From: Salvator merianae
Lineage: Eukaryota > Chordata > Lepidosauria > Squamata > Teiidae
Reading direction: 5' to 3'
Length of the DNA stretch: 64,000 nucleotides
Assembly: GCA_003586115.2 (NCBI GenBank)
Contig: QVOM02000116.1
Coordinates: forward strand, 30,295,062-30,359,061
A program made the position numbers and the translations under genes. The notes under the pieces are model-generated. The model was not told where the DNA came from. It saw only the letters and a program-made list of their open reading frames with translations, and did not search any database. Below are positions 32,716 through 44,947 of the stretch, piece after piece. Each line of letters begins with the position of its first letter. Positions within the stretch are counted from its first letter, which is position 1.

Positions 32716-33202
32716 GGTCTTTCTGCATGGACCCTTAATCTGGATTAAAGGTCCGTGTAGTACACTTCAAGACCTTGTGGATCTGTAATGCCATGGCCCC
32801 TGCTACTCCACCCTGTCTGCATGAGACAGATAGTGATTTGGACTAAGGGTGCCCTTAATCCAGAACACCAGTAGTCCTGACAGGTCTGATCCAGAACACA
32901 GGAGGTGTGCAAGTGCATGCCTCCTGTATTTGAGACTATTGGGGAGTGCCTTTTGGTGGCACACCATAGGGTGCTGCTGAAAAGCATTCCCAAGAGCTCC
33001 CAGGGCTAGGAACAAATGTACCTTTGGAGGCTGGGGGGTGCAGCTGCAAAGCTTCCTGGCCATGGTATGGCCTAATCTGGATCAGTGCTGTCAGTGCAGA
33101 AGGCGCTGATCCTGCCCATGCCTCCCTGTAATCCAGATCAGTGGCTTGGGCAAATCTGGACCCATTGATCCAGATCTAAAGCAGGTAAGTACAGAAAGGG
33201 CC
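32716..33202 (+). mobile_element. Family E Harbinger-like MITE, complete
   Basis: Left end ggtctttctgcatgg and right end agtacagaaagggcc are inverted. Flanks are aag and aaa, so the triplet duplication is imperfect. The interior is rich in short inverted pairs (taatctggatta, ggatcagtgctg...cgctgatcc, gatccagatc). Other partial copies: 17577-17950, 38999-39335 and 41056-41370. Confidence 0.75.
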
Positions 33203-34104
33203 AAAGTTTTAACATTTTTAAAATCTTAAAAAGTCTTCCTCTACCCTCAGAGTCCAGTTGTTGAAATGAGCATGCCTGAGCCCAACCCCCTGTGAGTGGT
33301 TTCATAAGCCAGCAACAGGTAGGTTTTTAGAAATGGCAACTATCAAGGGGGCACTTGGGCACAGAGATCGTTGGTTTGCTGAAAACAAGGATACAAGTGT
33401 TTATGATCTTTCAGAAGATAATGTTCAGAAATATAAAATCCTTGTAGTTCATCCCACTATATCCAGTCTTGACATTGACGATTCTTTCTTGGTGATGAAC
33501 TGCATCCTAGAAAACAACCGTATCAAAGTTTGTTTTCTGGTTCATAAATTTGGTTCCCTAGTGGTCTGGTGACAAGTTCTGGATATGTGTCCCATCACAA
33601 GCCAAATGGCACCAAGAATAACTAACCTCCCAATCCTTCTCTGGAAGATTTTTGCAACAATCTTCAGCAAAATCACTGTGATGGACAGGGTACTGAAAGA
33701 GACCAATTCCATTGTAAGGTGTACATCAATCAGAGTAATGGCAATTGCTTTCTACAGTGCAGTAAAATGCTATGTTGGCCATCTATCCAATAGCAATGAC
33801 TGCCTTCTTTTCCATAGTGATGGGCTCTCTCATATTGGTTGGAGATTTTTTGAGGAATAATAATACGTTGTTCTCAAGAAATGTTCCTCTGGATGTTGAA
33901 AATATTCATGCTATTTATCCTAATCACTCATGCCAAAAAGAACGTTCTTCCACTTAGCCTTGAGTCCTCAGGCACAGCCAGTATCTTCTCCTGACACAAG
34001 GACATTTTCCCAGCAAAATGAGCACTGTATCCAATAGTTTGGTGGATCTGCTGACCTGGATGGTGGATGAACATCTCAATGCATGGTTCATGTGGTGCTG
34101 CATG
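33203..34104. other. No gene called; several open frames of unknown status
   Basis: A 79-codon frame (33333-33572, +), a 91-codon frame (33585-33860, +) and a 61-codon frame (33772-33957, +) lie close together. The last has a hydrophobic run (MLAIYPIAMTAFFSIVMGSL). They are in different frames and I recognise no family. They could be a decayed retrocopy or chance. Confidence 0.35.
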
Positions 34105-34107
34105 TAA

Positions 34108-34619
34108 GGCCCTTACTGCATGAGACATTGTCTCATGATAGGAAGGGATCTAGAGGCATCCCTTCTGCACATTAGTGTGGAGTACAGAAGTCTCCTCCCC
34201 TTCCTAGCACTTTCCATCTGTGCAGAATGGAGCATAGATCGGGCTAGAGTTCCCTTGTCTGGTTTACTGGTAGACCTTGACACTGAGATCTACCAGTGTG
34301 CTAGGAGTACTATACTGGGCCACAGAGATGTCTGGATAGCATGCCTTCATGTTCTGGTATACCATAGGGTACCTTTTTTGGTGGTGCAACAATGCCCCCC
34401 TGGAGCAATGCTTTGGAGTATTCAGAGCCCCCACACCAGTTCTGAAACTGGTGTAGGCTTCAGAGCTGGTGTGGGGGCTGGCAGGGGACAGGCCATCTCA
34501 ATGCAGATGACCTGGGCCCATGCCAGGAGCAATCCATCCCAACTTGGGACAGGTTGCTAATCCTGGGATGGGGCAGCTTGCCCTGTCCTGGGATAAGGGT
34601 CGTTAGTGTGAATATAGCC
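34108..34619 (+). mobile_element. Harbinger-like MITE with TAA target duplication
   Basis: Starts ggcccttactgcatgag, ends gttagtgtgaatatagcc, flanked on both sides by taa (34105-34107 and 34620-34622). TAA is the classic PIF/Harbinger target. The terminal inverted match is weak beyond the GGC/GCC, but the interior has hairpins such as caccagttctgaaactggtg (about 34434-34453). Confidence 0.65.
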
Positions 34620-34861
34620 TAATATTGGAAACTGACATGCAGTTCTCGACAGACATCCTTTGTCCTGTTCTCAGTAGCTGCATATCCTTGGAGCAGCCAA
34701 ACAAGATTGTGCAGTACTAATCAATGTTCTCTCTAAGGGAACACAGATGGAGGGGATGAGGTTTCTTTTGAACTAGCAGCTCATCCAAGCAGCTCACTTT
34801 TTGCTGACAGTTTTATTTATTCACTTCCTAATCTCCTTCTCCATCCCGCTGTTTCCTCCTG

Positions 34862-34916
34862 CCTATTCACAAGCTTGCTTGCTTTGGAAGATTTTGATAG
34901 CAAGCTTGTGAATAGG
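34862..34916. repeat. Perfect 18-bp inverted repeat, 19-nt loop
   Basis: cctattcacaagcttgct (34862-34879) pairs without mismatch with agcaagcttgtgaatagg (34899-34916). Nothing nearby marks it as the end of a mobile element. It has the size of a small-RNA hairpin, but perfect arms also fit a recent inverted duplication. Confidence 0.85.
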
Positions 34917-35502
34917 AAACAGATGAAGAAATTGCTGAAGATTGAATTAAGAAGCTGAATAAGCTACCAGGGAAGGAGAGTTGTGTGGATGAGCTGCTGA
35001 CTCAAGAGCAGGGACTTTTTCCCTCCAGTTGTGTGCACAAATGTACAACTTAGGATCAGTGCCACCAAATGAAAGTCTGGACGGTTTGTGAAAGCCATTC
35101 TACAAATGATCATCTTCCCAAAAAGGGTGTGTAGTGAATAGTTGTGCTATGCAAGTCATAGACTGTAATGGAAAACCAAGAATTAGGTGAACCATGGCTA
35201 ATGGCTCCATTGACTTTCAGATCTGCCTTCCAATCCGTCTTACTGGGATCCTTGTGATCAGACAGACAAATGAATGCTTCAAAGAGTGGCAGAGCTGCCC
35301 TTCAGTCCAGGAACACAGGCATCCAAGCACTAATTTTTGCTCTGTTACAGCTTAGTGGCTTCTCAGAGTCACTTGTTAACATATGCTTTTCACCTCCATA
35401 TGGTATACAGAGAATGGACAAGAAAAAACGCAGATGTAGATACACTTACATTTTCTAACCCTCATTGGAGATGGTTGCAAAAGAAAATGGGAATGCTAGG
35501 GA

Positions 35503-35529
35503 GATGATGATGATGATGATGATGATGAT
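35503..35529. repeat. (GAT)9 microsatellite
   Basis: Nine perfect gat units. Confidence 0.93.
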
Positions 35530-36060
35530 AATTTCAACAGAGAAGTCCAGTGAAAATGTGACTTAACAGGCAACTTCCACATGATGGCAGCTGCAGCACT
35601 GTGAATTAGGATGATTCCTACAGCGATTTTCAATTGCCATCTTGTCATGCTGGATGCATGTCTGCTGCCCTTTGGACTACTAAAACATTGAAGCCGTGGA
35701 ATGTTTTGTTCCTCAGCTTCAATGTTTCAACCCAGGGTTGTTTGCTGAACACAGAACATGGCTGTGTAAATCAGCCATTTTTGGGGTTCAGCTATACAGG
35801 CAGCATTATAAAGCATGCAAGGGAGAAGTGGGGAAGAGGAAAGGAAGAACGGTCACAGCTCTTCTTACTGCTCTGCATTTTACTGCTCCAGTGAGTTCTT
35901 ATGGCGGACTGTGCGTTCAAAGGGAACAGGGTCTTGTGATTCCTGAGTCCTTTAAGCCCTCTCAAGGTGCAACTAGAAAACGCAGACGATCAGTCCAGAT
36001 GAGCAGCCCCATGGCACCATGTGCGAATTTTGATAGGCTAACCTCTTTAAATCTGCTTAT

Positions 36061-36270
36061 CAGTGGCGGTCTGTTGCTTTAAGGATGGGAAGGGGGTGAT
36101 TGATGTGGGAAGGGGGCGGTTGCTATTCATGGGCCTGCGGGCCTCCATACTGTTGCAGCAGACTGGGTGGCCTGCTATGACAGTACAGAGGCCCGGAGGC
36201 CCCGCAAACAGCGATTGCCCCCTTCCCACGGGTTCCAAACACCTGCCCTTAAAGCAACGGGCTGCCACTG
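36061..36270. mobile_element. Family H palindromic hAT-type MITE, perfect 8-bp target duplication
   Basis: Begins cagtggcggtctgttgctt and ends aagcaacgggctgccactg, flanked by ctgcttat at 36053-36060 and 36271-36278. The two halves fold back (gggcctccatactgt / acagtacagaggccc). Same family as 29032-29239 and 50987-51178. Confidence 0.93.
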
Positions 36271-36579
36271 CTGCTTATCACATGTACATTTTCTTCTATA
36301 CGTGACCCTCAAAAGTGGTACTGGACTGTGCCATTAATATCCAGTGTGACACCACAGCACCAGACTTGGTTGCAAGACAACCTTCACCTCTCAAGGAAGT
36401 GCACCCAGAGTCTCTTTGTGATGATAGGCTCCAAGTCTGATACTGAAGCACTTGCACAGAAGATACAAATTGAGTATTCCTGATGACAGCATTCCAGACA
36501 TAACATGGTGGGATAACAGACAAAGTGCTTTCACTGGAAGGGACACTTTGAAGAAGGCCTTTACAAATGCCTTTAAGAA

Positions 36580-36862
36580 TATAAGAACATAAGAGGAGCC
36601 CTGCTGGATCAGGCCACAGCCCATCTAGTCCAGCATCCTGCCTCACACAGTAACACACCAATTGCTTCTGGGCACTCTCAAGAAGACGACAAAGGCAAAA
36701 CCTTCACCTGCTCTCAACTCCCTGCAAATGGTCTTTAGAGGCATCCTGCCTTTCCCTATGGAGGCAGCCTAGGCATTATTTCTAGTAGCCGTTGATACAT
36801 CTGTCCTCCATGAATTTGTCTAACCTTTTCTTAAAGCTATCCAGGCTGGTTACAGCCAGTCT
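36580..36862 (-). mobile_element. CR1 LINE 3' end
   Basis: Starts at the characteristic 3' terminus in reverse (ataagaacataagaggagcc), then ctgctggatcaggcc, ccatctagtccagcatcctg, and atacatctgtcctccatgaa with cttaaagctatccaggctgg. This is the CR1 3' UTR of sauropsids. Internal drift is moderate. Confidence 0.9.
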
Positions 36863-38998
36863 TTAAAGTCTGGGTGCTTGTTATGAGTGCCATCCAATGA
36901 ACATTTGTATTTTCCTTAAAACGTAGAAACTGTTGTGCCTCGGTTCACATTTTAAGTTTACTTTTCTGTCCAAATACTATTGACTCTACCTCCCTGGTGG
37001 GTTCACTTTTCTAAGCTTGTAAATCTGTCTTAGGCCTTTGTTTTAAGTACTCAGAGGATAGGATGACAAAAAAGCAGTCAACCAAAGTAAATAAGAATGT
37101 CCTTTTGCCCACAGCCCACCTATACTTCAAATCAGTCAAATGGGGTCATTTGTACAGGATTCATATTCCGTAAGGCACTGAGGGCCAGTGTGAAATTCTC
37201 CAAAGTTTGGTACAAGCTGAAAACAATTGAAAAGTGTTTTGCTCTTCTGTCAGTTGTATGTCATTAATAAAAAGATTCTGCTTTGCAATAAGCCAAATAC
37301 ACACTAGGCAAATCTTTCTGTAGAGCTTCTTAAAAGGACAAACCCAAATAATGCCTCAAAGCTGAATATTTATGAAACTAACAAAAGGCTTGCAGCAACA
37401 ATTTCTAGCATGCTTTTATGCTAGAAGACTGCAATAGTTGCAGTTCACAATGGAAATACAATCCATAAGGACACCTCTAAGATGATTAAGAATTTATTAT
37501 GGCTAAATTACCTTATCTCAACAGTTTAAAATATGTTTCGCAATGCAAATCACTCACTCTTGACACGTGTTCTGGTTTCCAGGCTTTGTTGCAATATTTA
37601 TGTAGAATGTTATCAAGATTGTGATCAATGTAGGGCAATGTCCAGAGACAAAGCATTTAATAGGGAAGAAGGTCTCTTGAGTTCTGAGGGGGTAGGCAGA
37701 CCTGAATGTTTCAAAAGATCAGGTATAATCAGCACAAATGTATTTAATCTTGTTCCACATTGTAACCGAGAGGTAGAGCTTAGTATCTGCATTTCTGCTT
37801 GAGTATTCCTCCTTTTTCTCAACTGAACATGAGCAGCATAGAGAAGTCCATCAGTGCCTATGGCGTGACATTGATTCCTTGGTTGCAGTTTCAGGGCTAC
37901 CTCCAGACATCAGGAAAACCTGTGATCCTTCTAGCATTGCATTCAGATTGCCAGACAACTCCATGGCCTTCCCAATGCAGTGCTGGTTGCAACGCACAGA
38001 AAAATTTAAATGCATTGCCACACCACTATGGGAAATCCAGCTGCATCTTTGGGTTTCTTGTAGTAGCCCAGCTTACCTACATGTTGGGGGAGGTGCATAC
38101 AAAATCACCTTGCTAGGGACTTCCAGGAGCCAGCCAAGCACCTGTCCCCCTCCTGTCCTAAGTTTCCAGAGATTCCCTGGGGTAAGTGTACGTTAGATTG
38201 CAGCCTTATGGTGTCATCCTGTGATTGCTGGGAGGCATGCTCAGGGAATGTTGGATTTTTTTAGATTTTGCTTTCTGAATGGCAAAATATTTGCAGGAGA
38301 GGTAAATATTTTCCTTTCTGTGAGTGGAGAAGGAAGTTTGCCTTTGGAAGTCCCTAGCTGCCTTCTTATTGACCGCTATCATTAACTGTTCATTGACTGC
38401 TTGCCACCAGGAAACAGAGCAAAAATTGCTTTGAACTGTTTTGCTGAGAAGCAGCACAAAGATGTTTGAAAGAAGAAAAGACAAGACATTGCAGAGCAGA
38501 TATGGGGAAGGTTTGTATCCAGAATTCTTCTATAGTCTCAACATGGCCCCAAGGTGTAGGCAAAAGTTCGCCAACTCTGAAACTGACATGCAACTTATAG
38601 TTATTTCTTTACCCGCTCTTCCTTTTTGACCCACAGGAGACTGGCAGGATTTAGATACATCAGTTCTCCTGGCACAGATGCTTCTTCTGCCACCTGTAGA
38701 ACCATCTGCATTTGATGGGGCATAGCTACCATTGGACAGGACTAGCTTTTTGCCAGAGGCCTTGTATCCAAAGAGGACCCCATAACTATAATTATAGGTT
38801 CCTGTCTAGCCTGGGTGTGTCTGGTTTGACTGGCTGCTGAGCTTGATGCTTATTTTTTTATTACTGTACTCTGTGCAATTGCGTTCAGTGGAATGGTAAG
38901 ATTATACTTCTTTTGCTAGGAGCCCATTCCACTCTCCTTTGCAGTGACCATTAAACACCACATATCCATATTAGATTATGGAGAGTGGGAACAAATAG
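36863..38998. other. No gene recognised
   Basis: About 2.1 kb of largely unique DNA. Plus-strand frames of 105 codons near 37800-38196 overlap in different frames and show no motif. Confidence 0.5.
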
Positions 38999-39335
38999 GG
39001 GCTTTCTGCACTTGTTGGTGTAGTTCAGAATACAGGAGATCCCACCCACTGCTGGTATGCACTGAGCAGAGTGTAATCCAGATTAGAAGACCTCTGCTCT
39101 GGATTATCCATTGAGGACTACTGGTGGACCAGCTCGGGACAGCCAGATCATGAAGGCATGCAGAAGATACACCTCCATTTTCCAGACTACTGGGAGGCCA
39201 ATTTTGGCAGTGGACCAAAATGTGCCACCAAAATGGTACCCTGGAGGCTCCAAGCCCTAACAGGCTGGCCCTGAAGCTCATGTGCATTTGGGGGCCAGGG
39301 TAGGGGCTGGTCTGGACCAGCATTGCCCTGCAATA
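38999..39335 (+). mobile_element. Family E Harbinger-like MITE, left part
   Basis: Left end ggctttctgcacttgttgg, followed by internal stems (taatccagattag...ctctggatta). The right terminus is not present. Minus-strand frame 38976-39404 is incidental. Confidence 0.6.
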
Positions 39336-40892
39336 GAAAACTGAGGAGAGATCATAAATGTAATGGACAAAGTTGAAGATTAGAAAGGAAGTACAGGAGG
39401 GCAATAAGGGGATGCTGCCATTCTTAGGGAGAAAACATCCTTATGAGAGGCATGAACTTCCATTATTGTATTTCCCATAATCTTGCAGGATTTGCATGTC
39501 GTTCTTGCTCTTGCTCTACCTCCTAAAACTTACACTTGCTTTTTCCCTGCAATTGCTAATCACTAACATTGACACATATTGTTCCTTTGATCACATATAT
39601 CTTAAAGAATGCATTTTAATGAGGCAATGCTGTACACTAAGGCCTACTATGGTTGTAGATGAAGGCAACAGAAATAAAAGAGGATTTCTCTTTACCTGTG
39701 TGGATTCCATGGGGTGTGCATTGCACGCAGATTGTGCGCATGTTGCCACATGATGAGGGTGGCAAATCTTACACAGGCACGGTGGTAAATGTGGGAGCAG
39801 GGTCATCCTGATGATCGGGTGTTCAGCAAGATGTCACAGCTGTTGCAGCTTGGAAGACTTCCCACCTTCCCTGCTGGTCTGTGACATGCTTTCTGGGGAC
39901 CAGCAGCAATTGGGGTGAGAGAAGAATGCCTTCCAAGTCATTCTGGGAGCAATATAAGTCTGGCAATCTTCTGACACTCTTGGAAGACCCTCCCAACTTT
40001 CCCTGCCACCTTTCAGAATTTTTCCCAGGGATCTGAGACTTTCAAACCTGTTGTCGACAGTGTGGGGCCCCATTAACTGTTCAGTAGGCTCACATTGCTT
40101 GCGTGATGTCTTGGGCCATGACTGTGCACACATCTGAGAAAGCAAACTATATAGGCAGCAGTGCTCAGTTGACCTGTTGTTCACAAACTCAGTATTTAGT
40201 GCACTCTAAGGACACACCGACTGCTGTTTTCTTGTGTGTTGAGGCCAGTCTGGGTAGCCCATCATGTGACGTCCCCACCCACTACTCCCAGCCCATCCTT
40301 GAACTGTGAGGTAGTTGTATCGGTCCATCTCAGGATAGTTTTCTTTTTGAAAAACATGATCAAGTTTGCACCTACACAGAAAAGCAGTGTTCTTATTTCA
40401 TAGAAATGATATACAGACCTTCAACTCACAGCCTTCTATCTGTAGCTGCTGCCTCCTGGGTAATTGATATTGTTCTTGCTTTATTTGTGGTGGAAGAGAG
40501 AGAAAAGTATGTGAGGAAGCAGTGAAGATGGATTCATACTTTCTCAAGGAGGGGGGAAAGGGAGGCAGGTGAAATCTGAGAAAACAGTCTTTCTCTCCCA
40601 CCTGATTCTCAACCGCTCCAGAAGTTCTTAGTTTCTCAGTGTATCTCCTGCTCCCTCTATGTTTCACATTTAAGCACAGTATACCGAGGAGAGGGGGAGA
40701 GGAGTGAGAAGGCTTCCTGAAGAAAGAGGGGGTCCAGGTCTTAAGCCATCATCAGCTCCTTACCGAACATACATGGTGCACCCCCAGCAAGCTTCAGAGG
40801 CTTGTGCTCATTGGCCCTTTTGTGCTTCTCTTGCTCCCCCAAGGGGATTTAATGAGTTTCAGTTTCCCTTTATAACCTTTATGTTTTTATGT
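39336..40892. other. No gene recognised
   Basis: About 1.5 kb. The 39830-40190 part is GC-richer and might be an unrecognised repeat. No coding signal I can defend. Confidence 0.45.
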
Positions 40893-41050
40893 ATTTATTT
40901 ATCCCTTCCTATACCCAGAGGTCTTAAGGTGGGTCAAAATAAAAATAATATTAAAAATGAGCTGGTTAAAGCTGTGATAAACAGTGTCTGACAAGGGAGA
41001 GGAAGTCGTTTCTTTACCTAAAGGCCAAGATAAAGAGGTACATCTGTAGC
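40893..41050 (-). mobile_element. L2-type LINE 3' tail
   Basis: tatttatttatcccttccta, then tacccagaggtcttaaggtg and ggtcaaaataaaaataata, is the reverse of the tail at 25290-25372 (gagacctttgggtatagggt). The older upstream LINE part follows to ~41050. Confidence 0.62.
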
Positions 41051-41055
41051 ATATG

Positions 41056-41370
41056 GGCCTTTCTGTACTTACCCTTAAGCTGATCCAGAAGGGGTTCTTT
41101 TCTGCACAATGGACCGGCTTAAGGGGAGGTCATGCCCCCTGCTAGCATGCTCTGCCTGCATTGGATGGCACCCCAAAAATGGCCACCTAGACCAGGACAG
41201 CAGCAGACCTTTTTATCCTAATCATGACCAAACTAGCTCCGGAGGTGTGCAGAAGGGTATACATCTCTATGGGTCAGTTTAGCAGTTGGCCCCATTTTGG
41301 CAACCGTGGGGGAGAATGCAGAAGTTGGCTCTGAAGAATGTGCAAACTCTGGAGCCAGCACAGGAAAGCA
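41056..41370 (-). mobile_element. Family E Harbinger-like MITE, partial
   Basis: Begins ggcctttctgtacttaccc, matching the inverse of the right end at 33180-33202. The other terminus was not found. Confidence 0.62.
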
Positions 41371-41627
41371 TATTTATGGTCTATGATCACACAGGAGCAT
41401 ATAACATGGAAAACTTGGAATGTGGTGACACAAGATGGTAACTTGCCATCCTGGGTTAATTCAATTTATATAAAAGCATAATTCTTAAGAATCTTTCCAT
41501 AAGGGCTGCTGATTGGAAACAGACACAAAAAGCTCTTTATCTGAGAATCAGGAGATATCAAATGATTACACTGCAGTCCCTTGGTTTAATGCCTTCCCTT
41601 TGTCTGATGAAAGAGGTAGTCAAAACT

Positions 41628-41853
41628 GGACTGCATCCACATACAGTGGAAAACAGTGACTCAAAAACAGTTTAGAACTGTTAGCATCCGCATGCTGCTA
41701 TCTTAGTCAACATTAAAGGCTAGAAAATGCACTTCCAAGTGTATGCTCTGCAATTAAATATGGATTAGAGGTGGGATGGAAATGGTAATGTTCTCATGCT
41801 ACTTTGTCTAAGCTGCTTTTGAGCTGCTATTTTTAATATGTGCGGATGCAGCC
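41628..41853. mobile_element. MITE with ggctgcatccacacat-type inverted ends
   Basis: Left ggactgcatccacata and right tatgtgcggatgcagcc are inverted. Subterminal segments are also inverted (agcagctc-like stems). The flanks do not show a clear target duplication. Confidence 0.65.
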
Positions 41854-43175
41854 TCAGACTTGCCTATTTTCTTTCCTTTTTAGTCTGTTGTAGTAAGTCA
41901 GTGGACTGCAACAGCTATTTTCCTGATATTAGTTTTATGTAAAATTGTTCCCTGTTAATGACAGTAATTTTCACCCAGTCGTATACTTGCAGCTTTTGCT
42001 CCATATGGGAATCAGTGTGAAATGAATGGGACTAAAAATGATTTCATAGAACACATTCATAGTAAATGAGACTGAGAATCACATGCCAAGTTTTGCTTCT
42101 TTTTTTCTTAAAAAAGTTTGGTGGGACAGACTGGTACATTAAGCATCTGTTGTTTTGAGCAATTCCATTTTCCACAAAAGTTGCAATTTAAAAATCTGGC
42201 CATTTAATGGGGAGCTAAAATGCTGTATTTGTTTGGGGTGTCTGCACTGAACTTTGAAATGCTGCTGTTTTTCTTCATTAAAAGACTTTCAACTCTGCAG
42301 ATGCATCTCTGTGGAGTTGACATAATGAATGGATCCACACCGAAGACTGCATGTCTGATTCTGGCAAACAGTAGTGGTTGTATATCACACTTATTCCCTG
42401 CTGCAGTTTCAAACAGCAAATGACAGGCCTCTTAAGGATTTTCCCTATGGTTCAGCTAGCAGGAGACTCCTTGATTATATAGTAATCTGATCTGACCAGA
42501 TGGTAATGAATCCATGTATCTACAGTGAATGGATGCTTTCTTATATCTCTTGATAGGGTTCCTCATTTTAAAGTGGAGCAATTTTGTGCTAGACCTATCA
42601 AAACTAAAATCTTTGTTGCTATTGGATGCACCGAAGCACACGTTTCTTAATGCTGCTAGCACCATTTGGCCAGTGCAGCTTTATCCAAGTGCACACTTGA
42701 AAAGCAGCATTCATTCAAGTTTGTCAAATATGTTCATTGGATTTGAAGAATAAGGATATGAAAGAAGACAGGTCGAAAGAAGAAGGGAACTAAGAAACCA
42801 GGAAGGGCAAGAAATAAGAATTCTAGAAGAAACTTTTGAAGAAGTGGGGAAGCCAAAATGTAATCAGTAAAGGTTATCTATATGAACACACTCATTTGGG
42901 AATAAGATATATGTTTTATATATTTTAAATTTTAAAAATTTTGTCAAATATGTTACTGATAAAAAGTGCCATCACATACATTTAGCTTTGCTTGCAATGG
43001 TAGAAAATAAAAATAAGTCCATTTAATGCACACCTGCTACTTAAATACCCTATAACATTTGAAACTGAGGGGCTGGGTGAGGGGAATAGATTTACAGAGT
43101 CTGGAGAGTCTGGAAGCCATGAGTTCCTGATGACTTTTATTTTGCTTTATGGCTGGAAGCCTCTACCAGACTTTG
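41854..43175. other. No gene recognised
   Basis: About 1.3 kb AT-rich. The frames at 42204-42423 on both strands are mirror chance frames. Nothing else. Confidence 0.5.
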
Positions 43176-43604
43176 GGCCTTTTCACGCTTGCTAGATAAG
43201 TGTGTCCACACCTGGTGGAGGCCTGAGCAGATGGGAGCAGCTACAGCCTCTCCTGATCACTACTACCTGTGGAGCACTAATTAGTGCTCCACAACCTTAC
43301 CAGGAGGTGATAGTCACTTCCTGGTCAGGCGCATCTGCACTTACCTGGTGGTGCAGCAACTGGGCCAGTGCGGTCAATAGATCATGCCTACACTGTTGGG
43401 CAATTGCACTTGTACATAGCTGCATTCTGCCATGGCAAGGATCAGGCATGGCTACCCACATTTGCACCATGAATGTCGGTAGCTGGCTTCAGGTAAGGTT
43501 TCTGGCCATGCAGTGCAGACAGTGTCTGTGCTGCATGGTCCATTCCACCTTAGAATGGACTAAGTATCCCATTCTAAGGTGGTAAGTACTCACAGTGGCT
43601 GGCC
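43176..43604 (-). mobile_element. Family A multi-hairpin MITE
   Basis: Starts ggccttttcacgcttgctag and ends cacagtggctggcc. A perfect 24-bp palindrome centred on cactaattagtg lies at 43269-43292, and a 14-bp hairpin ccaccttagaatgg / ccattctaaggtgg at 43545-43582. Orientation is opposite to 15780-16218. The 127-codon frame across it is incidental. Confidence 0.75.
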
Positions 43605-43634
43605 AGCCGCACAGGGAAGCAATTTGTCATGCTT

Positions 43635-43808
43635 GCAGTCTCCCAGCAGTTGGCTTTTGGAGGCATACAACCTCCTACTGCCATCAGTCATTCATAGCTC
43701 TGATTTCCATCAATTAGTCCAAACGCTTTTTGAAGCTATCCTTACTGGTAGGCAACACCACATCTCTTGGGAGCAAATTCCAAAGTTTAATTATGTGGTG
43801 CATTTCTC

Positions 43809-43859
<51 letters not shown>

Positions 43860-44205
43860 CATCCATCTAAAAATCTTTTATCTGTCCTGATATGTCCAGG
43901 TTGCAGTTGCATTGGGTGATCTCTTGTACTAATATTTTGGGAAAGGGAGAAAAACTCTCCATCTGCTTCTTCTAGACAATACATATTTCTATGCACCTCT
44001 ACTATGTTTCTTCTTATTCATCTCCAAACATTGCCACTTTTCTTTGGAGGGAGCCTCCCTCAGCCCTTTGATCCTTTTAGTCACCCCCCTTTGAACATTC
44101 TCAACTCTGCTATTTTCTTTTTGAGATGCAATGGCCAAAACTGCACACAGTATTCTGAATGCAGTTGTACCATTGGTTTGTATAAGGCAGCAACTGATTT
44201 GTGTG
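43635..44205 (-). mobile_element. CR1 LINE 3' region
   Basis: Antisense CR1 text in order: ttagtccaaacgctttttga, gcaacaccacatctcttgg, caaattccaaagtttaatta, then a (ATCT)n insertion, then tttggagggagcctccctca, cacccccctttgaacattct and gccaaaactgcacacagtat. The microsatellite sits in the middle of the LINE. Confidence 0.85.
43809..43868. repeat. (ATCT)n microsatellite, ~15 units
   Basis: Perfect tetranucleotide run ending in atccatcc, expanded within a CR1 fragment. Confidence 0.96.
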
Positions 44206-44790
44206 ACGGAAGTTAGAGCTTGACATCATCTTGAGCACCACCTTTGGTGTAAATCACCACTGATTAGCTTTTAAGCAAGACTGGTGATTTCATTCATTGG
44301 GATTTCTGGGGTGTTCTGCTGTGTTCTAGAGTTCAATGTGGAACTTGAGCTTTTGCAAATAACTGTGATATCCATCTTCAGGGGACTTGGTTGTGTGGAG
44401 AGTCAACTGCCACCATGAGGTGATCTTTCATGAAAATCGTCAGGATGCTATCTTGTGCAAGCACATACCTGTTTTACAAAAGAATTAGCTAACAGACAAT
44501 TGAATATAATGTTATTCACTTTGTCTTGTTGAACAATTCAATTTTTTTTTTTTTAAAAAAATTGGTTCTAAAGATTTTTATCTAATTTTTAAACACCTAA
44601 AATAGAGAAGCAAGTTTTTGAATAAATGGAAGAGTTGCCTTAGTTGAATTACACTGGGTCATGATTAAAGATATATCTGAAATCCAGTTTAATATCAGCA
44701 CAGCCAAAGGACAAAGACAGTTGAAATGAAAACTATTATAATAGAGTATTTTGTTCACACAGATTGAAGTGTTTAATTAAGATCAGGCAT
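44206..44790. other. No gene recognised
   Basis: Ordinary AT-rich DNA with a T10/A-run junction near 44540. Nothing supported. Confidence 0.5.
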
Positions 44791-44947
44791 GGGTTGATTC
44801 TGCACTGGATGGTATACCAGACTAACAAGCATATTAGAAGCCTCCCTTCCACATGCTGGTGTGGTCTAAGGGAGGTCCGATGCACCAGCGTGTGGAAGGG
44901 GGACTCCTTGGATACTTGCTGGTCCAGTATACTGGCCAGAATCTCCC
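44791..44947 (+). mobile_element. Family C MITE
   Basis: Ends gggttgattctgcactgg and ccagaatctccc are inverted; inside, cccttccacatgctggtg and caccagcgtgtggaaggg form a long stem. Flanking triplets cat and agg do not match. Confidence 0.72.

Larger units (their letters stand above)
34623..36052. other. No gene recognised
   Basis: Holds an 18-bp perfect hairpin (34862-34916) and a (GAT)9 repeat. The 128-codon frame 35696-36082 (+) runs out into the MITE at 36061 and is treated as chance. Confidence 0.5.

Noticed and set aside
34120..34560. 146-codon plus-strand open frame, the longest in the window
   Set aside because: Lies wholly within a MITE flanked by taa on both sides and reads through its hairpins; no family motif.
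43801..43870. Regular ATCT repeat considered as a CRISPR-like array
   Set aside because: A simple tetranucleotide microsatellite without spacers in a vertebrate genome.
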